This document shows positions 38,705-48,509 of a stretch of DNA of 64,000 bases, piece after piece. Below the pieces are notes generated by a model. The model saw only the letters and a program-made list of their open reading frames with translations, was not told the DNA's origin and ran no database searches. This DNA is from Alphaproteobacteria bacterium (GTDB lineage: Bacteria > Pseudomonadota > Alphaproteobacteria > Rhodospirillales > Magnetospirillaceae): NCBI GenBank assembly GCA_021325215.1, contig JAJPHO010000071.1, positions 62,001 through 126,000 of the forward strand. Direction: 5' to 3'. Each line of letters opens with the position of its first letter. Within the stretch, counting starts at the first letter, position 1. A program made the translations under genes and the position numbers.

Positions 38705-38743
38705 GCGCCCTTTCCCCGGCGGACCGCCGCCGGGGAAAGGCGC
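38705..38743 (+). terminator. Strong GC hairpin after the aldo/keto reductase
   Basis: A 17-bp stem with one bulged C (arms 38705-38722 and 38727-38743) and a four-base loop. It starts 4 bp after the stop, as a terminator would, but no T-run follows, so it may act as a 3' stabiliser or transcription pause instead. Confidence 0.5.
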
Positions 38744-38807
38744 TACCCTTCCCTGCGGCGAACGTGTAAATCTAGCGGTATCTCCCCTTGGAAATCGCCG
38801 AAGCCGC

Positions 38808-41800
38808 TTGCGCAGACTTCTCACATCGCTGATCTGCACCCTCATTGTCGCCGCGGCCGCGCCGGCAGTGGCGGACGGCTGGGAAAAGCTGCGCACCACC
38901 TACGCCGCCAATTTCACCCGCGACCAGGGGCTGCCGCATCCGGTCGGGATGGCGATCACCCAGGACGCCCAGGGCTTCGTCTGGATCGGCACCCAGGGCG
39001 GGCTGGCCCGCTTCGACGGCTACCGCTTCCACACTTATCTGCACCGCGACGACGATCCCGCCTCGCTGCCCGGCGACATCATCTCGGGGCTGACCACTGA
39101 CGGCGGCGGACGCGTCTGGCTCGGCACCTATACCGGTGAGGTGGGACTCTACGATCCTGCCCTCGACGGCTTCCGCTCCTTCCCCGAACCCGCCGGGGTG
39201 CGTCCGCGCGGCAGCGTCAACGCGCTGGCCTCCGACGGCGGCGACGGCGTATGGGTGGCCAGCAATACCGGCCTCGAACACATCACCGCCTCGGGCGTGG
39301 TGACCCGCTACAATCACCGCGACGGCGATCCTTCCAGCCTTCCCTCCGACCGCATCCGCACGGTGCAGCGGGTCCATGACGGCACCATCTGGGCGGCAAC
39401 CTATCGCGGGCTGGTGCGCATGCGGCCCGGCTCCTCGGCCTTCGAGCAGATCCGCCTGATCGGGCGGGCCGGCGGCGTGATCGACGATCTGGTGATCGGC
39501 CTCGAGGAAGCCAGCGACGGCCATCTGTGGTTCGTCACCTTCCAGTCGCAGGTCGGCCGCATCGCCGACGACCGTCCCGCCGCCCTCACCCTCTACGACA
39601 TCAGCCAGGCCTATCAAGGCGGCCCCAGCTCCTATGGGCTGGTCGAAGGGCGGCCCGGCGAATTGTGGATCGGCCGCATTTCAGGCGGCATCACCCAGCT
39701 CGACGAGGCGACCGGCGAGATCAAGCAGATCCGCCACGAGCCGACCATTTCCGTCAGCCTGATCGACGATGCGGTGCGCTCCTTGTTCAAAAGCCGCAGC
39801 GGGCTGATCTGGGCCGGCACCAATCGCGGCATCTCGATCATCAATCCGGAAAGCCGCGCCGTCGACAATGTGATGCCGTCGAGCCAGCCCGGCCGGCTCT
39901 ATGACAGCAATGTCCTCGATATCGCCGCGGCGGGACAGACGGTGTGGCTCGGCTTCAAGGATCACGGCGTCGCCCGCCTCGACACCGAAACCGGGACGCT
40001 CACCGCGCTGACCGATATGGCCAATTTGCCCCCGGGCAGCGTCACCGCCCTGGCCGCGGAGCCTGACGGCTCCGTCTGGCTGGCCGCCGGCACCGGACGC
40101 GCCCTCTACCGCATCGAGCATCGCAGCGGCCGGGCCAGTCCGATTCCCTTCCCGCGCGACGATACCAGCCAGCTGGTCTCGATGCTGTGGCAGCACGATG
40201 CGCTGTGGATCGCCGCCGGACCCTTGATGCGCCTGAACCCTGCCACCAATGAATGGCGCTCCTACCGCCACGACGGGACGCCTGACAGCCTGGCCGACGA
40301 CAGCACCACCGTGATGCTGCCCGACGGACCCGACGGGCTGTGGGTCGGCACCCGGCGCGGCCTGGACCGGCTTGACCTCACCACCGGCAAATTCACCCAT
40401 TCGATCCATAATCCCGCCGATCCCGCGTCGGTACCCGGCGATTTCATCGCCGCCACGCTGCTCGACCGCCATGGACGGCTGTGGATCAGCACCCTGGGCA
40501 GCGGGCTCGCCGTCACCACTCCCGGCCCGCGCGGTGAAGCGCTGAAATTCAAGCATATCGGCACCGCCGAAGGCCTGCCCAACCCGGTGGTCGACGCCCT
40601 GCTGGAAGACGATCAGGGCCGCATCTGGGCCAGCACCGACGAAGGACTGGCTGTGATCGACCCCGACACCCAGGCGGTGCGCGCGCTGGGACGCGACGAC
40701 GGGGTGGCGATGTCGTCCTATTGGACCAATTCCGGCGCCAAGCTGGCCGACGGCACCCTGCTGTTCGGCGGCGCCGAAGGGCTGAGCGTGGTGCATCCGG
40801 ACAAGCTGACGCACCAGCCCTTCACCCCTTCGCTGGTGGTGACCTCGATCCGGGTCGGCACGCGGCCGGTGCCGCCGGCCACCGCGGCGGCCCTGGTGCT
40901 GGGCCCGCGCGAACGCAGTCTGGAGGTCGAATTCGCCGCGATCGATTACGCCGCGGCGGACAAACTGCGCTATGCCTATCGGCTGGACGGCTTCGACGAT
41001 GACTGGATCGCCTCGGACCCGCACCGGCGCCTCGCCGCCTATACCAACCTGCCGCCGGGCGAGTACACGCTGCGGCTGCGCGCCACCGACCGCGACGGCG
41101 CCTGGCAGGAACCGCTGAGTCTGCAGGTCGCCGTTCAGCCGGCCTGGTGGCAGACCGCCTGGTTCCGCCTGCTGGGTCTGTTCCTCGGCATTACGGTGAT
41201 TTTCGGGCTGGTGCAGTTCCGCACCAGCTATCTGATGCATCGCCGCCACCTGCTGGAAGAGCTGGTAGCCAGCCAGACCCGCGATTTGACCGAGGCCAAC
41301 CGCCGTTTGCAGGAGCTGGCTTCGCGCGACTCGCTGACCGAGATCTATAATCGGCGCTACTTCATCGAACTGGCCGGCGTCGAACTCGAACGCGCCCGCC
41401 GCACCGGGCGCCAGACCGGCCTGCTGCTGATCGACATCGACCATTTCAAGCGGGTCAATGACAGCTTCGGGCATGCGGCGGGCGACGATGTGCTGCGCGG
41501 CGTGGTGACTTCGATCAAGGATCTGCTGCGCGATTCCGACCTGTTCGCCCGCATCGGCGGCGAGGAACTGGTGGTGCTGATGCCGGAAACCGGCCTGGAA
41601 GCCGGCCGCCTGGTCGCCGAACGCCTGCGCGCCGCCATCGAATCCGCCGAATATCCGATCCCCGGCCGCACGCTGACCGTCACCGCCAGCTTCGGCCTGG
41701 CCGTCAGCGCGGTTCCCGCCGAACCGCTGAACGAGCTGATGGAACGCGCGGACCGGGCGCTTTACGCAGCGAAGGCTGCCGGGCGCAACCGGGTGGTCGA

Positions 41801-41810
41801 GGCGGTCTAA
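38808..41810 (+). CDS. Two-component regulator propeller / Y_Y_Y / GGDEF diguanylate cyclase
   Basis: 1000 residues from TTG 38808, chosen because a signal peptide begins there (RRLLTSLICTLIVAAAAPAVA) and no better start exists. Repeated propeller blades (DAQGFVWIGTQGGLARFDGY; RSGLIWAGTNRGISIINPES; DDQGRIWASTDEGLAVID) fill roughly residues 40-690, then a Y_Y_Y domain (SLEVEFAAIDYAAADKLRYA), one TM helix (LLGLFLGITVIFGLVQF), a short coiled coil and GGDEF with GGEEL (residues 917-921). The inhibitory RxxD site (RDSD, 908-911) is intact. It senses something in the periplasm and makes cyclic-di-GMP inside. Confidence 0.9.
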   Translation: MRRLLTSLICTLIVAAAAPAVADGWEKLRTTYAANFTRDQGLPHPVGMAITQDAQGFVWIGTQGGLARFDGYRFHTYLHRDDDPASLPGDIISGLTTDGGGRVWLGTYTGEVGLYDPALDGFRSFPEPAGVRPRGSVNALASDGGDGVWVASNTGLEHITASGVVTRYNHRDGDPSSLPSDRIRTVQRVHDGTIWAATYRGLVRMRPGSSAFEQIRLIGRAGGVIDDLVIGLEEASDGHLWFVTFQSQVGRIADDRPAALTLYDISQAYQGGPSSYGLVEGRPGELWIGRISGGITQLDEATGEIKQIRHEPTISVSLIDDAVRSLFKSRSGLIWAGTNRGISIINPESRAVDNVMPSSQPGRLYDSNVLDIAAAGQTVWLGFKDHGVARLDTETGTLTALTDMANLPPGSVTALAAEPDGSVWLAAGTGRALYRIEHRSGRASPIPFPRDDTSQLVSMLWQHDALWIAAGPLMRLNPATNEWRSYRHDGTPDSLADDSTTVMLPDGPDGLWVGTRRGLDRLDLTTGKFTHSIHNPADPASVPGDFIAATLLDRHGRLWISTLGSGLAVTTPGPRGEALKFKHIGTAEGLPNPVVDALLEDDQGRIWASTDEGLAVIDPDTQAVRALGRDDGVAMSSYWTNSGAKLADGTLLFGGAEGLSVVHPDKLTHQPFTPSLVVTSIRVGTRPVPPATAAALVLGPRERSLEVEFAAIDYAAADKLRYAYRLDGFDDDWIASDPHRRLAAYTNLPPGEYTLRLRATDRDGAWQEPLSLQVAVQPAWWQTAWFRLLGLFLGITVIFGLVQFRTSYLMHRRHLLEELVASQTRDLTEANRRLQELASRDSLTEIYNRRYFIELAGVELERARRTGRQTGLLLIDIDHFKRVNDSFGHAAGDDVLRGVVTSIKDLLRDSDLFARIGGEELVVLMPETGLEAGRLVAERLRAAIESAEYPIPGRTLTVTASFGLAVSAVPAEPLNELMERADRALYAAKAAGRNRVVEAV

Positions 41811-41851
41811 ACCCCTTCCGTCGCCGCCTGAGGCGATGACACGCCGCATGG

Positions 41852-42742
41852 TCAGACTTGGCGGGCGAACTCCCCCGCCAGCCAGTCGATGAACACCCGC
41901 ACGCGCGGCGATAATTGCCGGCTGTGCGGATAGAGCACATGGACCGGCATCGAGTCCGGCGGGAAATCAGCGAGGATTTCGACCAAGGTTCCCGCCGCCA
42001 GATCGGCCGCCAGACGATAGCGCGGCACCTGGATCAGCCCCAGGCCCTGGCTCGCGGCGGCGGCCATGGTCTCGCCCGTCGTCACCGTCACACTGGTCGG
42101 CAGCAGGACGTCGCGGCTTTTGCCCTCGATGCGGAAATCCATCGGCAGCAGTGAGCCGGTCACCGTCGAGACGAACCCCACCATCAGATGGCCGTCCAGC
42201 GCATCGGGATGAGCCGGCGTGCCGTGCCGCGCCAGATAGTCGGGACTGGCCACCGTCGCCTGATCGAGATCGGCCATCTTGCGGCCGATCATGGTGCTGT
42301 CCTGCGGCGTGCCGACGCGCAGCACGCAATCGATGCCCTCGCGGATCGCATCCACAAGCCGGTCGCCCTCGCCGATATGCAGCTTCAGATCGGGATAGGC
42401 GGCGAGGAACCGCGGCAGGCCGGGCACCACGAAATGGCGCGCCAGCGTTCCATGCACGTCGATGCGCAGCAGACCCTTGGGCTTGGCGCCGGTGAAGGCG
42501 CCCTCGGCCTCTTCGATGTCGGACAGGATGGTCAGGCAGCGGCGGTAATAGGCCTCGCCATCCAAGGTGGTCCCGACCTGGCGGGTGGTCCGCTGCAGCA
42601 GCCGCACGCCGAGGCGGGCTTCCAGCTGTTTGACCGTTTCACTGGCCGAGGATCGCGGCAGGCCGAAATCCTGCGCGGCCAGCGAGAAGCTGCGCCGTTC
42701 GACGATCCGGGTGAAAAGACGCATCGCGTCTATACGATCCAT
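41852..42742 (-). CDS. LysR family transcriptional regulator
   Basis: 296 residues. Helix-turn-helix region AMRLFTRIVERRSFSLAAQD, FGLPRSSASETVKQLEARLG and LLQRTTRQVGTTLDG, then an effector domain. Divergent from a tandem SDR pair with a 108-bp gap, so it probably regulates those. The intergenic region holds the short palindrome ATCCGGAT (42785-42792). Effector unknown. Confidence 0.88.
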   Translation of the reverse strand: MDRIDAMRLFTRIVERRSFSLAAQDFGLPRSSASETVKQLEARLGVRLLQRTTRQVGTTLDGEAYYRRCLTILSDIEEAEGAFTGAKPKGLLRIDVHGTLARHFVVPGLPRFLAAYPDLKLHIGEGDRLVDAIREGIDCVLRVGTPQDSTMIGRKMADLDQATVASPDYLARHGTPAHPDALDGHLMVGFVSTVTGSLLPMDFRIEGKSRDVLLPTSVTVTTGETMAAAASQGLGLIQVPRYRLAADLAAGTLVEILADFPPDSMPVHVLYPHSRQLSPRVRVFIDWLAGEFARQV

Positions 42743-42850
42743 TGTTCGTGAATTCCGAATTCTGATGCCAAATCATCGCAGATTATCCGGATCATAAGAA
42801 GAGACATTCTCTCCCCACCGGCACTCACGCCGAACCTGAGGAGAGCGAAA

Positions 42851-43579
42851 ATGAGCAAGGTCGCCATCGTTACCGGAGCCTCGCGCGGCATTGGCGCCGC
42901 GATCGCCGAAAGGCTCGCTTCGGACGGTTTCACCGTCGTCGTCAATTACGCCGGCAGTGCCGAGCCCGCCGAAGCGCTGGTGCGCAAGATCGAGCAGGCC
43001 GGCGGCCGCGCCCTGGCCGCCCAGGCCGATGTCGCCGATCCGGCCGCGGTCAGGCGCCTGTTCGACAGCGCCGAGGCGGCGTTCGGCGGCGTCGACGTGC
43101 TGGTCAACAATGCCGGCATCATGGAGAACGCCGCGGTCGCCGACAGCAGCGACGAGATGTTCGACCGCCACATGGCCATCAATGTCAAAGGCACCTTCAA
43201 CGGCCTGCGCGAAGCGGCAAAACGTCTTCGTGACGGCGGGCGCATCGTCAATTTCTCGTCCAGCGTGGTCGGCCTCTATCAGCCCAATTACGCGGTCTAT
43301 GCCGCCACCAAGGGCGCCGTCGAGGCGATGACCCATGTGTTGAGCAAGGAACTGCGCGGCCGCTCGATCACCGTCAATTCCGTCGCCCCCGGCCCGACCG
43401 CCACCGAGCTGTTCCTGAAGGGCAAGCCCCAGCAAGCGATCGACACTCTGGCCAATCTGTCGCCGCTGCAGCGCCTGGGCCAGCCGTCGGACATCGCCGA
43501 CGCGGTCTCGTTCCTGGTCAGTCCGAATGGAGGCTGGATCAATGGCCAGGTCCTGCGCGCCAATGGCGGCGTGATCTGA
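42851..43579 (+). CDS. SDR family oxidoreductase
   Basis: 242 residues, classical SDR. Cofactor motif VTGASRGIGAAIAERLA, NNAGIM motif and active site SSSVVGLYQPNYAVYAATKG (Ser, Tyr, Lys). GDDHR-like cofactor-binding residue positions favour NADP by the Asn-Tyr (VVNYAGS) after strand 2, though this is tentative. Good spacing from GAGGAGAG. First of two SDR genes behind a divergent LysR. Substrate unknown. Confidence 0.88.
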   Translation: MSKVAIVTGASRGIGAAIAERLASDGFTVVVNYAGSAEPAEALVRKIEQAGGRALAAQADVADPAAVRRLFDSAEAAFGGVDVLVNNAGIMENAAVADSSDEMFDRHMAINVKGTFNGLREAAKRLRDGGRIVNFSSSVVGLYQPNYAVYAATKGAVEAMTHVLSKELRGRSITVNSVAPGPTATELFLKGKPQQAIDTLANLSPLQRLGQPSDIADAVSFLVSPNGGWINGQVLRANGGVI

Positions 43580-43600
43580 GCGGATAAAGGGAGACAGATC

Positions 43601-44500
43601 ATGAAGCAGGTTGTTCTCGTCACCGGCGCTTCCTCCGGCTTCGGCCTGATGACGGCGCGCGCTTTGGCCAAGGCCGGCCATATCGTCTATGCCAGCATGC
43701 GCGAAACCGAGGGACGCAATGCGCCCCGCGTCGCCGAACTGGCCGCCGAGGCGGTGCGCGACGGCATCGCCATCCAGGGCCTGGAACTGGATGTCGCCTC
43801 GCAGGACTCGGCGGATGCCGCCGTCGCGAAGATCGTCGCCGAACGCGGCCGTCTCGACGTGGTGGTCCACAATGCCGGCCATATGGTGTTCGGCGCCGCC
43901 GAAGCCTTCACCGCCGAGCAATTCGCCGCCGCCTACGACGTCAATGTGCTGAGCACCCAGCGGGTCAACCGCGCCGCCCTGCCGGTTCTGCGCAAGCAGG
44001 GCAAGGGCCTGCTGGTGTGGGTTTCCTCCTCCAGCACCCGGGGCGGCACGCCGCCTTACCTGGCGCCCTATTTCGCCGCCAAGGCGGGCATGGACGCGCT
44101 GGCCGTCTCCTATGCCGGCGAGGTCGCCCGCTGGGGTGTCGAGACCACCATCGTGGTGCCCGGCGCCTTCACCAAGGGCACCAATCACTTCCTCCATGCC
44201 GGCAGCCCCGAGGACAAGGCGCGGCAAGCCGAATACGACAAGGGCCCGACCGCCGGCATGGCCGACGTCGCGCTGAAGGGCCTGGCCGGCCTGGAACCGG
44301 CCGACGCCGATCCCGCAGAGGTCGCCCGCGCCATCGTCGCCGCCGTGGACAAGCCGTTCGGCACCCGTCCCTTCCGGGTCCATATCGACCCGTCGCAGGA
44401 CGGCGCCGAGATCGTCAACGGCGTCGCCGACCGCGTCCGCGCCGAGCTGCTGCGGCGGATCGGGCTGGAGGATGTGCTGAAGCCTTCAACCCGATCCTGA
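43601..44500 (+). CDS. SDR family oxidoreductase
   Basis: 299 residues, classical SDR fold with TGASSGFGLMTARALAK, HNAGHMVFG in the NNAG position (H replaces the first N) and the active-site SSSSTRGGTPPYLAPYFAAK (Tyr and Lys, Y-F-A-A-K). Starts 21 bp after the previous SDR, so one operon. The change of NNAG to HNAG is common in some subfamilies and not necessarily meaningful. Function unknown; likely acts with its neighbour in a ketone/alcohol conversion. Confidence 0.86.
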   Translation: MKQVVLVTGASSGFGLMTARALAKAGHIVYASMRETEGRNAPRVAELAAEAVRDGIAIQGLELDVASQDSADAAVAKIVAERGRLDVVVHNAGHMVFGAAEAFTAEQFAAAYDVNVLSTQRVNRAALPVLRKQGKGLLVWVSSSSTRGGTPPYLAPYFAAKAGMDALAVSYAGEVARWGVETTIVVPGAFTKGTNHFLHAGSPEDKARQAEYDKGPTAGMADVALKGLAGLEPADADPAEVARAIVAAVDKPFGTRPFRVHIDPSQDGAEIVNGVADRVRAELLRRIGLEDVLKPSTRS

Positions 44501-44504
44501 GCCC

Positions 44505-45905
44505 TCAGGCGGAGTGCGTCGCCGGCGCCACGCCGATCAGGCTGGTGCCGGTGATCGCCAATCCGCCCGAGGCGCTGTCGGTGCTCAGCGCGAAATCCTG
44601 GGCGGTATAGCTGCCGTTGAACGCCAGATGCAGCGCGGTACTTCCCTCCTGCAGGGTCAGCACCCCCCCGCTGAACGACAGGCCCGTCACCGATGACAGC
44701 GCGACATGCGGCAGCACGATGCGGTCTCCGCTGGTGAAATGCTGGAAGCTGCCGGTCACCGAAGCGGGGGAATCCAGCACGAAGGTGCCGGTGCCGTCGC
44801 TGTAAACCAGGCTGTTCGCCACGGCGCCGGTCAATTCGGCGCTGGCGGTGGTGGTGATGGCGTGCCCGGTCTTGTCGATCGTGGTGACCTCCGGCTCGAG
44901 CACGATGCTGCCGCCGCCGCTGACCGTACCGGCGATGGTGGCGATCCCGCCGCCGACCGCGTCGACGGAGATCTGCCCGTTATTGATGATATTCCCCGCC
45001 GACAGGGTCATCGCTTCGCCGGGGAAAGCGTCGGACAGCAGAGCTTTGCCGCTGGAGGTCAGATAAAGATCGGCGGCCGAGAAGCTGGCCGCGCCGACCA
45101 GTTCGAGCAAACCCCGCACCGCCAGGGTGTTTGTCGTGGTGTAGGAGGCGGCATCCAGTTCCAGTGTGCCGGTCGGCAGCACCAGAGTCAGCGAATTTTC
45201 GATCGGCACATAATGGCCGGTCGAAGAATCGTAGGACGCGATGATGTCGGTTCCCGCGCCGTCGAGGATCAGGGTGGCCGCGTCGTTATAGATCAGGCCG
45301 CTGGTCTTGAGGTTGAGGCTGCCGCCCGAGAATGCCTCGTAAGTGCCGCCGGTCAGGGTGCCGTAGGCGTAGTTGGCGATCCCCGCAGCAAGGGTCGTCG
45401 CCACGGTAAGGGTGGCGCCGACCGATGCCTCCAACAGGCCGCTATTGGCGATGAAGGCTGCGGTCAGGGTCAGCGAGGTCAGGCTGGACAGCCCGGTGGC
45501 ACCGCCGCCAATGATGGAGCTGTCATTGTAGACCGGGCCGGCGATGGTCACCATACCGACGCCCATCAGCCCGACATCGGTGTCCGGCGTTCCGTTCAGA
45601 TGCAGCGACTGAGCCGACAGGGAGCCGCCATAGATCTGAAACCCGGAGGACGGCGCAACGGTGACGCTGCCGGCCGAAACCAGCGACCCCTCCAGCACCA
45701 GATGGTTGGATTGCAGGATAAAGGAGCCGATGGAGATGGTTTGTCCCGGGGCGATCTCGACCAGATAGTTTTGGCCGACATCGTCGAGGAAGACCTGAGC
45801 ACCGGACTCGTCCGGCACCGTTCCTTGCGCCCAGAGGGATGGCTGCGTCCAATCGACGAAACCATTACCCCCCGGCAGAGTGGACGAAAGCGTAAACACT
45901 GTCAT
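44505..45905 (-). CDS. Putative secreted beta-repeat surface protein
   Basis: 466 residues from ATG 45905 (GGGAGGG about eight bases upstream). No N-terminal signal peptide; the whole length is Gly/Ser/Thr-rich with strand-turn repeats (LTLVLPTGTLELDAASY; AGNIINNGQISVDAVGGG; SGGGSIVLEPEV). The last 70 residues (SGDRIVLPHVALSSVTGLSF, SGGVLTLQEGSTALHLAF, DFALSTDSASGGLAITGT) match the C-terminal pattern of many alphaproteobacterial repeat proteins thought to leave by type I secretion. Parallel beta-helix folding and an adhesin-like role are inference. Divergent from the chemosensory operon across 158 bp, with a good promoter. Confidence 0.72.
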   Translation of the reverse strand: MTVFTLSSTLPGGNGFVDWTQPSLWAQGTVPDESGAQVFLDDVGQNYLVEIAPGQTISIGSFILQSNHLVLEGSLVSAGSVTVAPSSGFQIYGGSLSAQSLHLNGTPDTDVGLMGVGMVTIAGPVYNDSSIIGGGATGLSSLTSLTLTAAFIANSGLLEASVGATLTVATTLAAGIANYAYGTLTGGTYEAFSGGSLNLKTSGLIYNDAATLILDGAGTDIIASYDSSTGHYVPIENSLTLVLPTGTLELDAASYTTTNTLAVRGLLELVGAASFSAADLYLTSSGKALLSDAFPGEAMTLSAGNIINNGQISVDAVGGGIATIAGTVSGGGSIVLEPEVTTIDKTGHAITTTASAELTGAVANSLVYSDGTGTFVLDSPASVTGSFQHFTSGDRIVLPHVALSSVTGLSFSGGVLTLQEGSTALHLAFNGSYTAQDFALSTDSASGGLAITGTSLIGVAPATHSA

Positions 45906-45977
45906 GATTGCACCCTCCCACGCCGAGTGTCGGCAATTCCGGCGCGGCGGGGGAGAGGAAACAAGGCGTGGCCCCGT

Positions 45978-46006
45978 TTTATCACAGTGCCTCGCCCTCT
46001 TGACAA
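45978..46006 (-). promoter_or_regulatory. Promoter for the secreted repeat protein
   Basis: Read leftward, TTGTCA (46001-46006), 17-bp spacer and GATAAA (45978-45983), a good sigma-70 arrangement, 73 bp before the start codon. It overlaps a TTGACA at 46000-46005 on the other strand that faces the chemosensory operon but has only a weak -10 (AAGATC at 46023). Confidence 0.5.
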
Positions 46007-46063
46007 CCTGAAGTGGATGACAAAGATCGAACGAGTCCCGATCGCGAGACTCCAGGGCGGGAA

Positions 46064-46504
46064 ATGAACGGAAACGACCACAATCAGGAGTCCTGGCTTC
46101 TTTGCCGCGCAGGGTCCCATCTCTGCGCTCTCCCGCTCGCACAGATCCTCGAAGTGATGCGTCCGCTGCCCATCGAGCCGCTGGCCGAAGCCCCCGCCTT
46201 CATACGCGGCATCGCCGTGATCCGCGGCGCTCCGGTCGCCGTGCTCGACCTCGGCCATCTGCTCGGACAGACGCGCACCAAGCCGTCCCGTTTCGTTACC
46301 GCCCGGGTCGGCGGCCGCACGCTCGGCCTGGCCGTTACCGAAGTGATGGGGGTCCTGCGCGAGGATCAGATCGGCGCCCATGCCGCCGTGCCGCTGTTGC
46401 GCGAGGCGGCCGGCGAAGCGGTCTCGACCATCGGTTCGCTCGATTCGGAAGCCCTGCTGTTTCTCGACAAGCTGCAACTCCTGATGGAAGGAGTTCCGGT
46501 GTGA
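46064..46504 (+). CDS. CheW-like adaptor protein (WspB position)
   Basis: 146 residues from ATG 46064, with AGGGCGGG upstream; the ATG at 46013 would fall within the divergent promoter zone. CheW-like beta-barrel: WLLCRAGSHLCALPLAQILE, PAFIRGIAVIRGAPVAVLDL and RFVTARVGGRTLGLAVTEV. Couples receptors to CheA. First gene of a nine-gene chemosensory operon; its stop is overlapped by the CheR start. Confidence 0.87.
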   Translation: MNGNDHNQESWLLCRAGSHLCALPLAQILEVMRPLPIEPLAEAPAFIRGIAVIRGAPVAVLDLGHLLGQTRTKPSRFVTARVGGRTLGLAVTEVMGVLREDQIGAHAAVPLLREAAGEAVSTIGSLDSEALLFLDKLQLLMEGVPV

Positions 46505-47985
46505 TCGAACTCGTCAGCACGCCCGATGTCGAACGGTTCCGCGGCGCCATCCTGCGGCGCATGGGCCTGCAATTCGACGACACCAAGACGGCCTTGCTGA
46601 GCGACGTGCTGCGCCGCCGCCTGGCAAAGCGCCATGCCGCCGGGCCGCTCTACCTGGCCGAGCTGGAGGCCGACGCCCCGCCCGAGGAATGGGTCGCGCT
46701 GGCCGAAGAGCTGACCATCACCGAGACCTATTTCTTCCGCAACCGCGACCAGTTCGACGCCCTGGCCGGCGCCGTCCTGCCCGACCGCATGGCCACCCAT
46801 GGAAAGCCGCGCGCGTTGAAGCTGCTGTCGGCCGGCTGCTCCTCCGGCGAGGAAGCCTATACGCTGGCCATCGTCGGCACCGAATCCCTGAGAGAACCGG
46901 GCTGGAGCGTCTCGGTGCGCGCCGCCGACCTCAACCCGGTCGCGCTCGCCAAGGCCCGCCGCGCCCGCTATTCCGAATGGTCGCTGCGCGACACGTCGCC
47001 CGAGATGCGCCGGCGCTGGTTCGTTCCCGACGGGTCGACGATGATTGTGGCGCCGGCAGTGCGCGAGCGGGTCAAATTCGAGACCGCCAACCTGGCCGAT
47101 CCGGACAGCGAGCTGTGGCGGCCGGCCTCCTACGACGTGGTGTTCTGCCGCAATGTACTGATGTATTTCTCGGCCGAACAGCGCCGCGCCGTGATCGACC
47201 GGCTGACCGAATCCCTGCTGCCGGGCGGCTATCTGTTTCTCGGCCATGCCGAAAGCCTGACCGGCGTGACCGACGCCTTCCATCTGTGCCATACCCACGA
47301 CACCTTCTATTACCAGCGCAAGGAAGGCGTGGAGCGCAATACCCGCCCCGTGCCGGTGGCGCCGGCGCCGCGCGCCTTCCGGGCCGGCACCGTTTACGAT
47401 ACGGCCTGGTCCGAGACCATCCGCGCCGCCAGCGAACGGGTCTCTACCTTGCTGCCGGAACAGGCCCGGCCCGAACCCGCGCGGCGCAGCAACGACCTGG
47501 CGCCCGCCCTCGACCTGCTGCGGCGGGAACGCTTTACCGAAGCGCTGGATTACATCGGCGGCCAGCCCGACACCGGCGATCCCGGCGCCCTGCTGCTGAG
47601 TGCGGTACTGCTGCAGCAAAGCGGCCAGCTGGCCGAAGCGGAAGACACCTGCCGGCGCCTGCTCGGCATCGACGACCTATCGGCTGGCGCCCATTACGTG
47701 CTGGCGCTCTGCCGCGAAAATGCCGGCGACCTTGCCGCCGCCGCCGACCATGACCGCATCGCAGCCTATCTCGACCCGGCCTTCGCCATGCCGCGCCTGC
47801 ATCTCGGACTGCTGGCCCGGCGCGGCGGCGGGCGCGAGGAGGCACGACGCGAACTGACCCAGGCGCTGATCCTGCTGGAAAATGAAAGCACCGCCCGCCT
47901 GCTGATGTTCGGCGGCGGCTTCAACCGCGAAGCGCTGATCGCCCTGTGCCGCGCCACGCTGCAGGAATGCGGAGGTCGGCCATGA
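46501..47985 (+). CDS. CheR-type methyltransferase with C-terminal TPRs (WspC-like)
   Basis: 494 residues from GTG 46501, seven bases after AAGGAG and overlapping the CheW stop. CheR_N then the SAM-binding methyltransferase core: [36 protein letters not shown], and the [20 protein letters not shown] motif. After about residue 300, a linker and a TPR region ([40 protein letters not shown]). Methylates receptor glutamates. The TPR addition is the hallmark of Wsp/alternative chemosensory systems. Confidence 0.92.
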   Translation: MIELVSTPDVERFRGAILRRMGLQFDDTKTALLSDVLRRRLAKRHAAGPLYLAELEADAPPEEWVALAEELTITETYFFRNRDQFDALAGAVLPDRMATHGKPRALKLLSAGCSSGEEAYTLAIVGTESLREPGWSVSVRAADLNPVALAKARRARYSEWSLRDTSPEMRRRWFVPDGSTMIVAPAVRERVKFETANLADPDSELWRPASYDVVFCRNVLMYFSAEQRRAVIDRLTESLLPGGYLFLGHAESLTGVTDAFHLCHTHDTFYYQRKEGVERNTRPVPVAPAPRAFRAGTVYDTAWSETIRAASERVSTLLPEQARPEPARRSNDLAPALDLLRRERFTEALDYIGGQPDTGDPGALLLSAVLLQQSGQLAEAEDTCRRLLGIDDLSAGAHYVLALCRENAGDLAAAADHDRIAAYLDPAFAMPRLHLGLLARRGGGREEARRELTQALILLENESTARLLMFGGGFNREALIALCRATLQECGGRP

Positions 47986-48509
47986 GCAAGGCCCCGAAAA
48001 TTTCCCAGCAGGCCAACGCGCTGAAGCGCGACTTCGACCGCGCCTTCGCCGAACCGATGCGGCCGCCGGCGCCGCAGACCCTCGATCTCTTACGCATCCG
48101 CCTCGGCAACGACCCCTGGGCGGTGCCGCTGACCGACGTATCGGGTCTCTATTCCGGCAAACGCGTGACGCCGGTGCCGGGCCGCACCCGCGCCTTGCTG
48201 GGCGTCGCCGGCTTTCGCGGCAGTCTGGCCGCCGTCTACGACCTGCCGGCGCTGATCGGCCTGGCGCCGCTGCCGGCGCCGCGCTGGCTGCTGGTGGCCG
48301 AGGAGCGCCGCGTCGCCTTCGCCTTCGACGCGCTGGACGGCCATCTGCGCGTCGAAGCCACCTCCATCCTGCCGCTCGGTCCCGACGGCGGCACCGCCTG
48401 GACGCGCGGCTTCATCGAGGACGGCCCGCTGCGCCGTCCGATCCTGCATCTGCCCGCCCTGCTCGCCAGGCTCACACCCCAGACCCCTCAGGAAGGAAAC
48501 GACCCATGA
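47982..48509 (+). CDS. CheW-like protein, second copy (WspD position)
   Basis: 175 residues from ATG 47982, with GGAGG six bases upstream and a 4-bp overlap with CheR. CheW barrel: [38 protein letters not shown] and [18 protein letters not shown]. An N-terminal charged extension of about 45 residues is not part of the fold. Two CheW proteins flanking a CheR-TPR reproduce the Wsp order. Confidence 0.85.
   Translation: MSKAPKISQQANALKRDFDRAFAEPMRPPAPQTLDLLRIRLGNDPWAVPLTDVSGLYSGKRVTPVPGRTRALLGVAGFRGSLAAVYDLPALIGLAPLPAPRWLLVAEERRVAFAFDALDGHLRVEATSILPLGPDGGTAWTRGFIEDGPLRRPILHLPALLARLTPQTPQEGNDP

Noticed and set aside
46013-46063. ATG at 46013 as the start of the first CheW gene
   Set aside because: It would begin only 8 bp after a perfect TTGACA and lie within the promoter region; the ATG at 46064 has a better ribosome site and matches the domain start.
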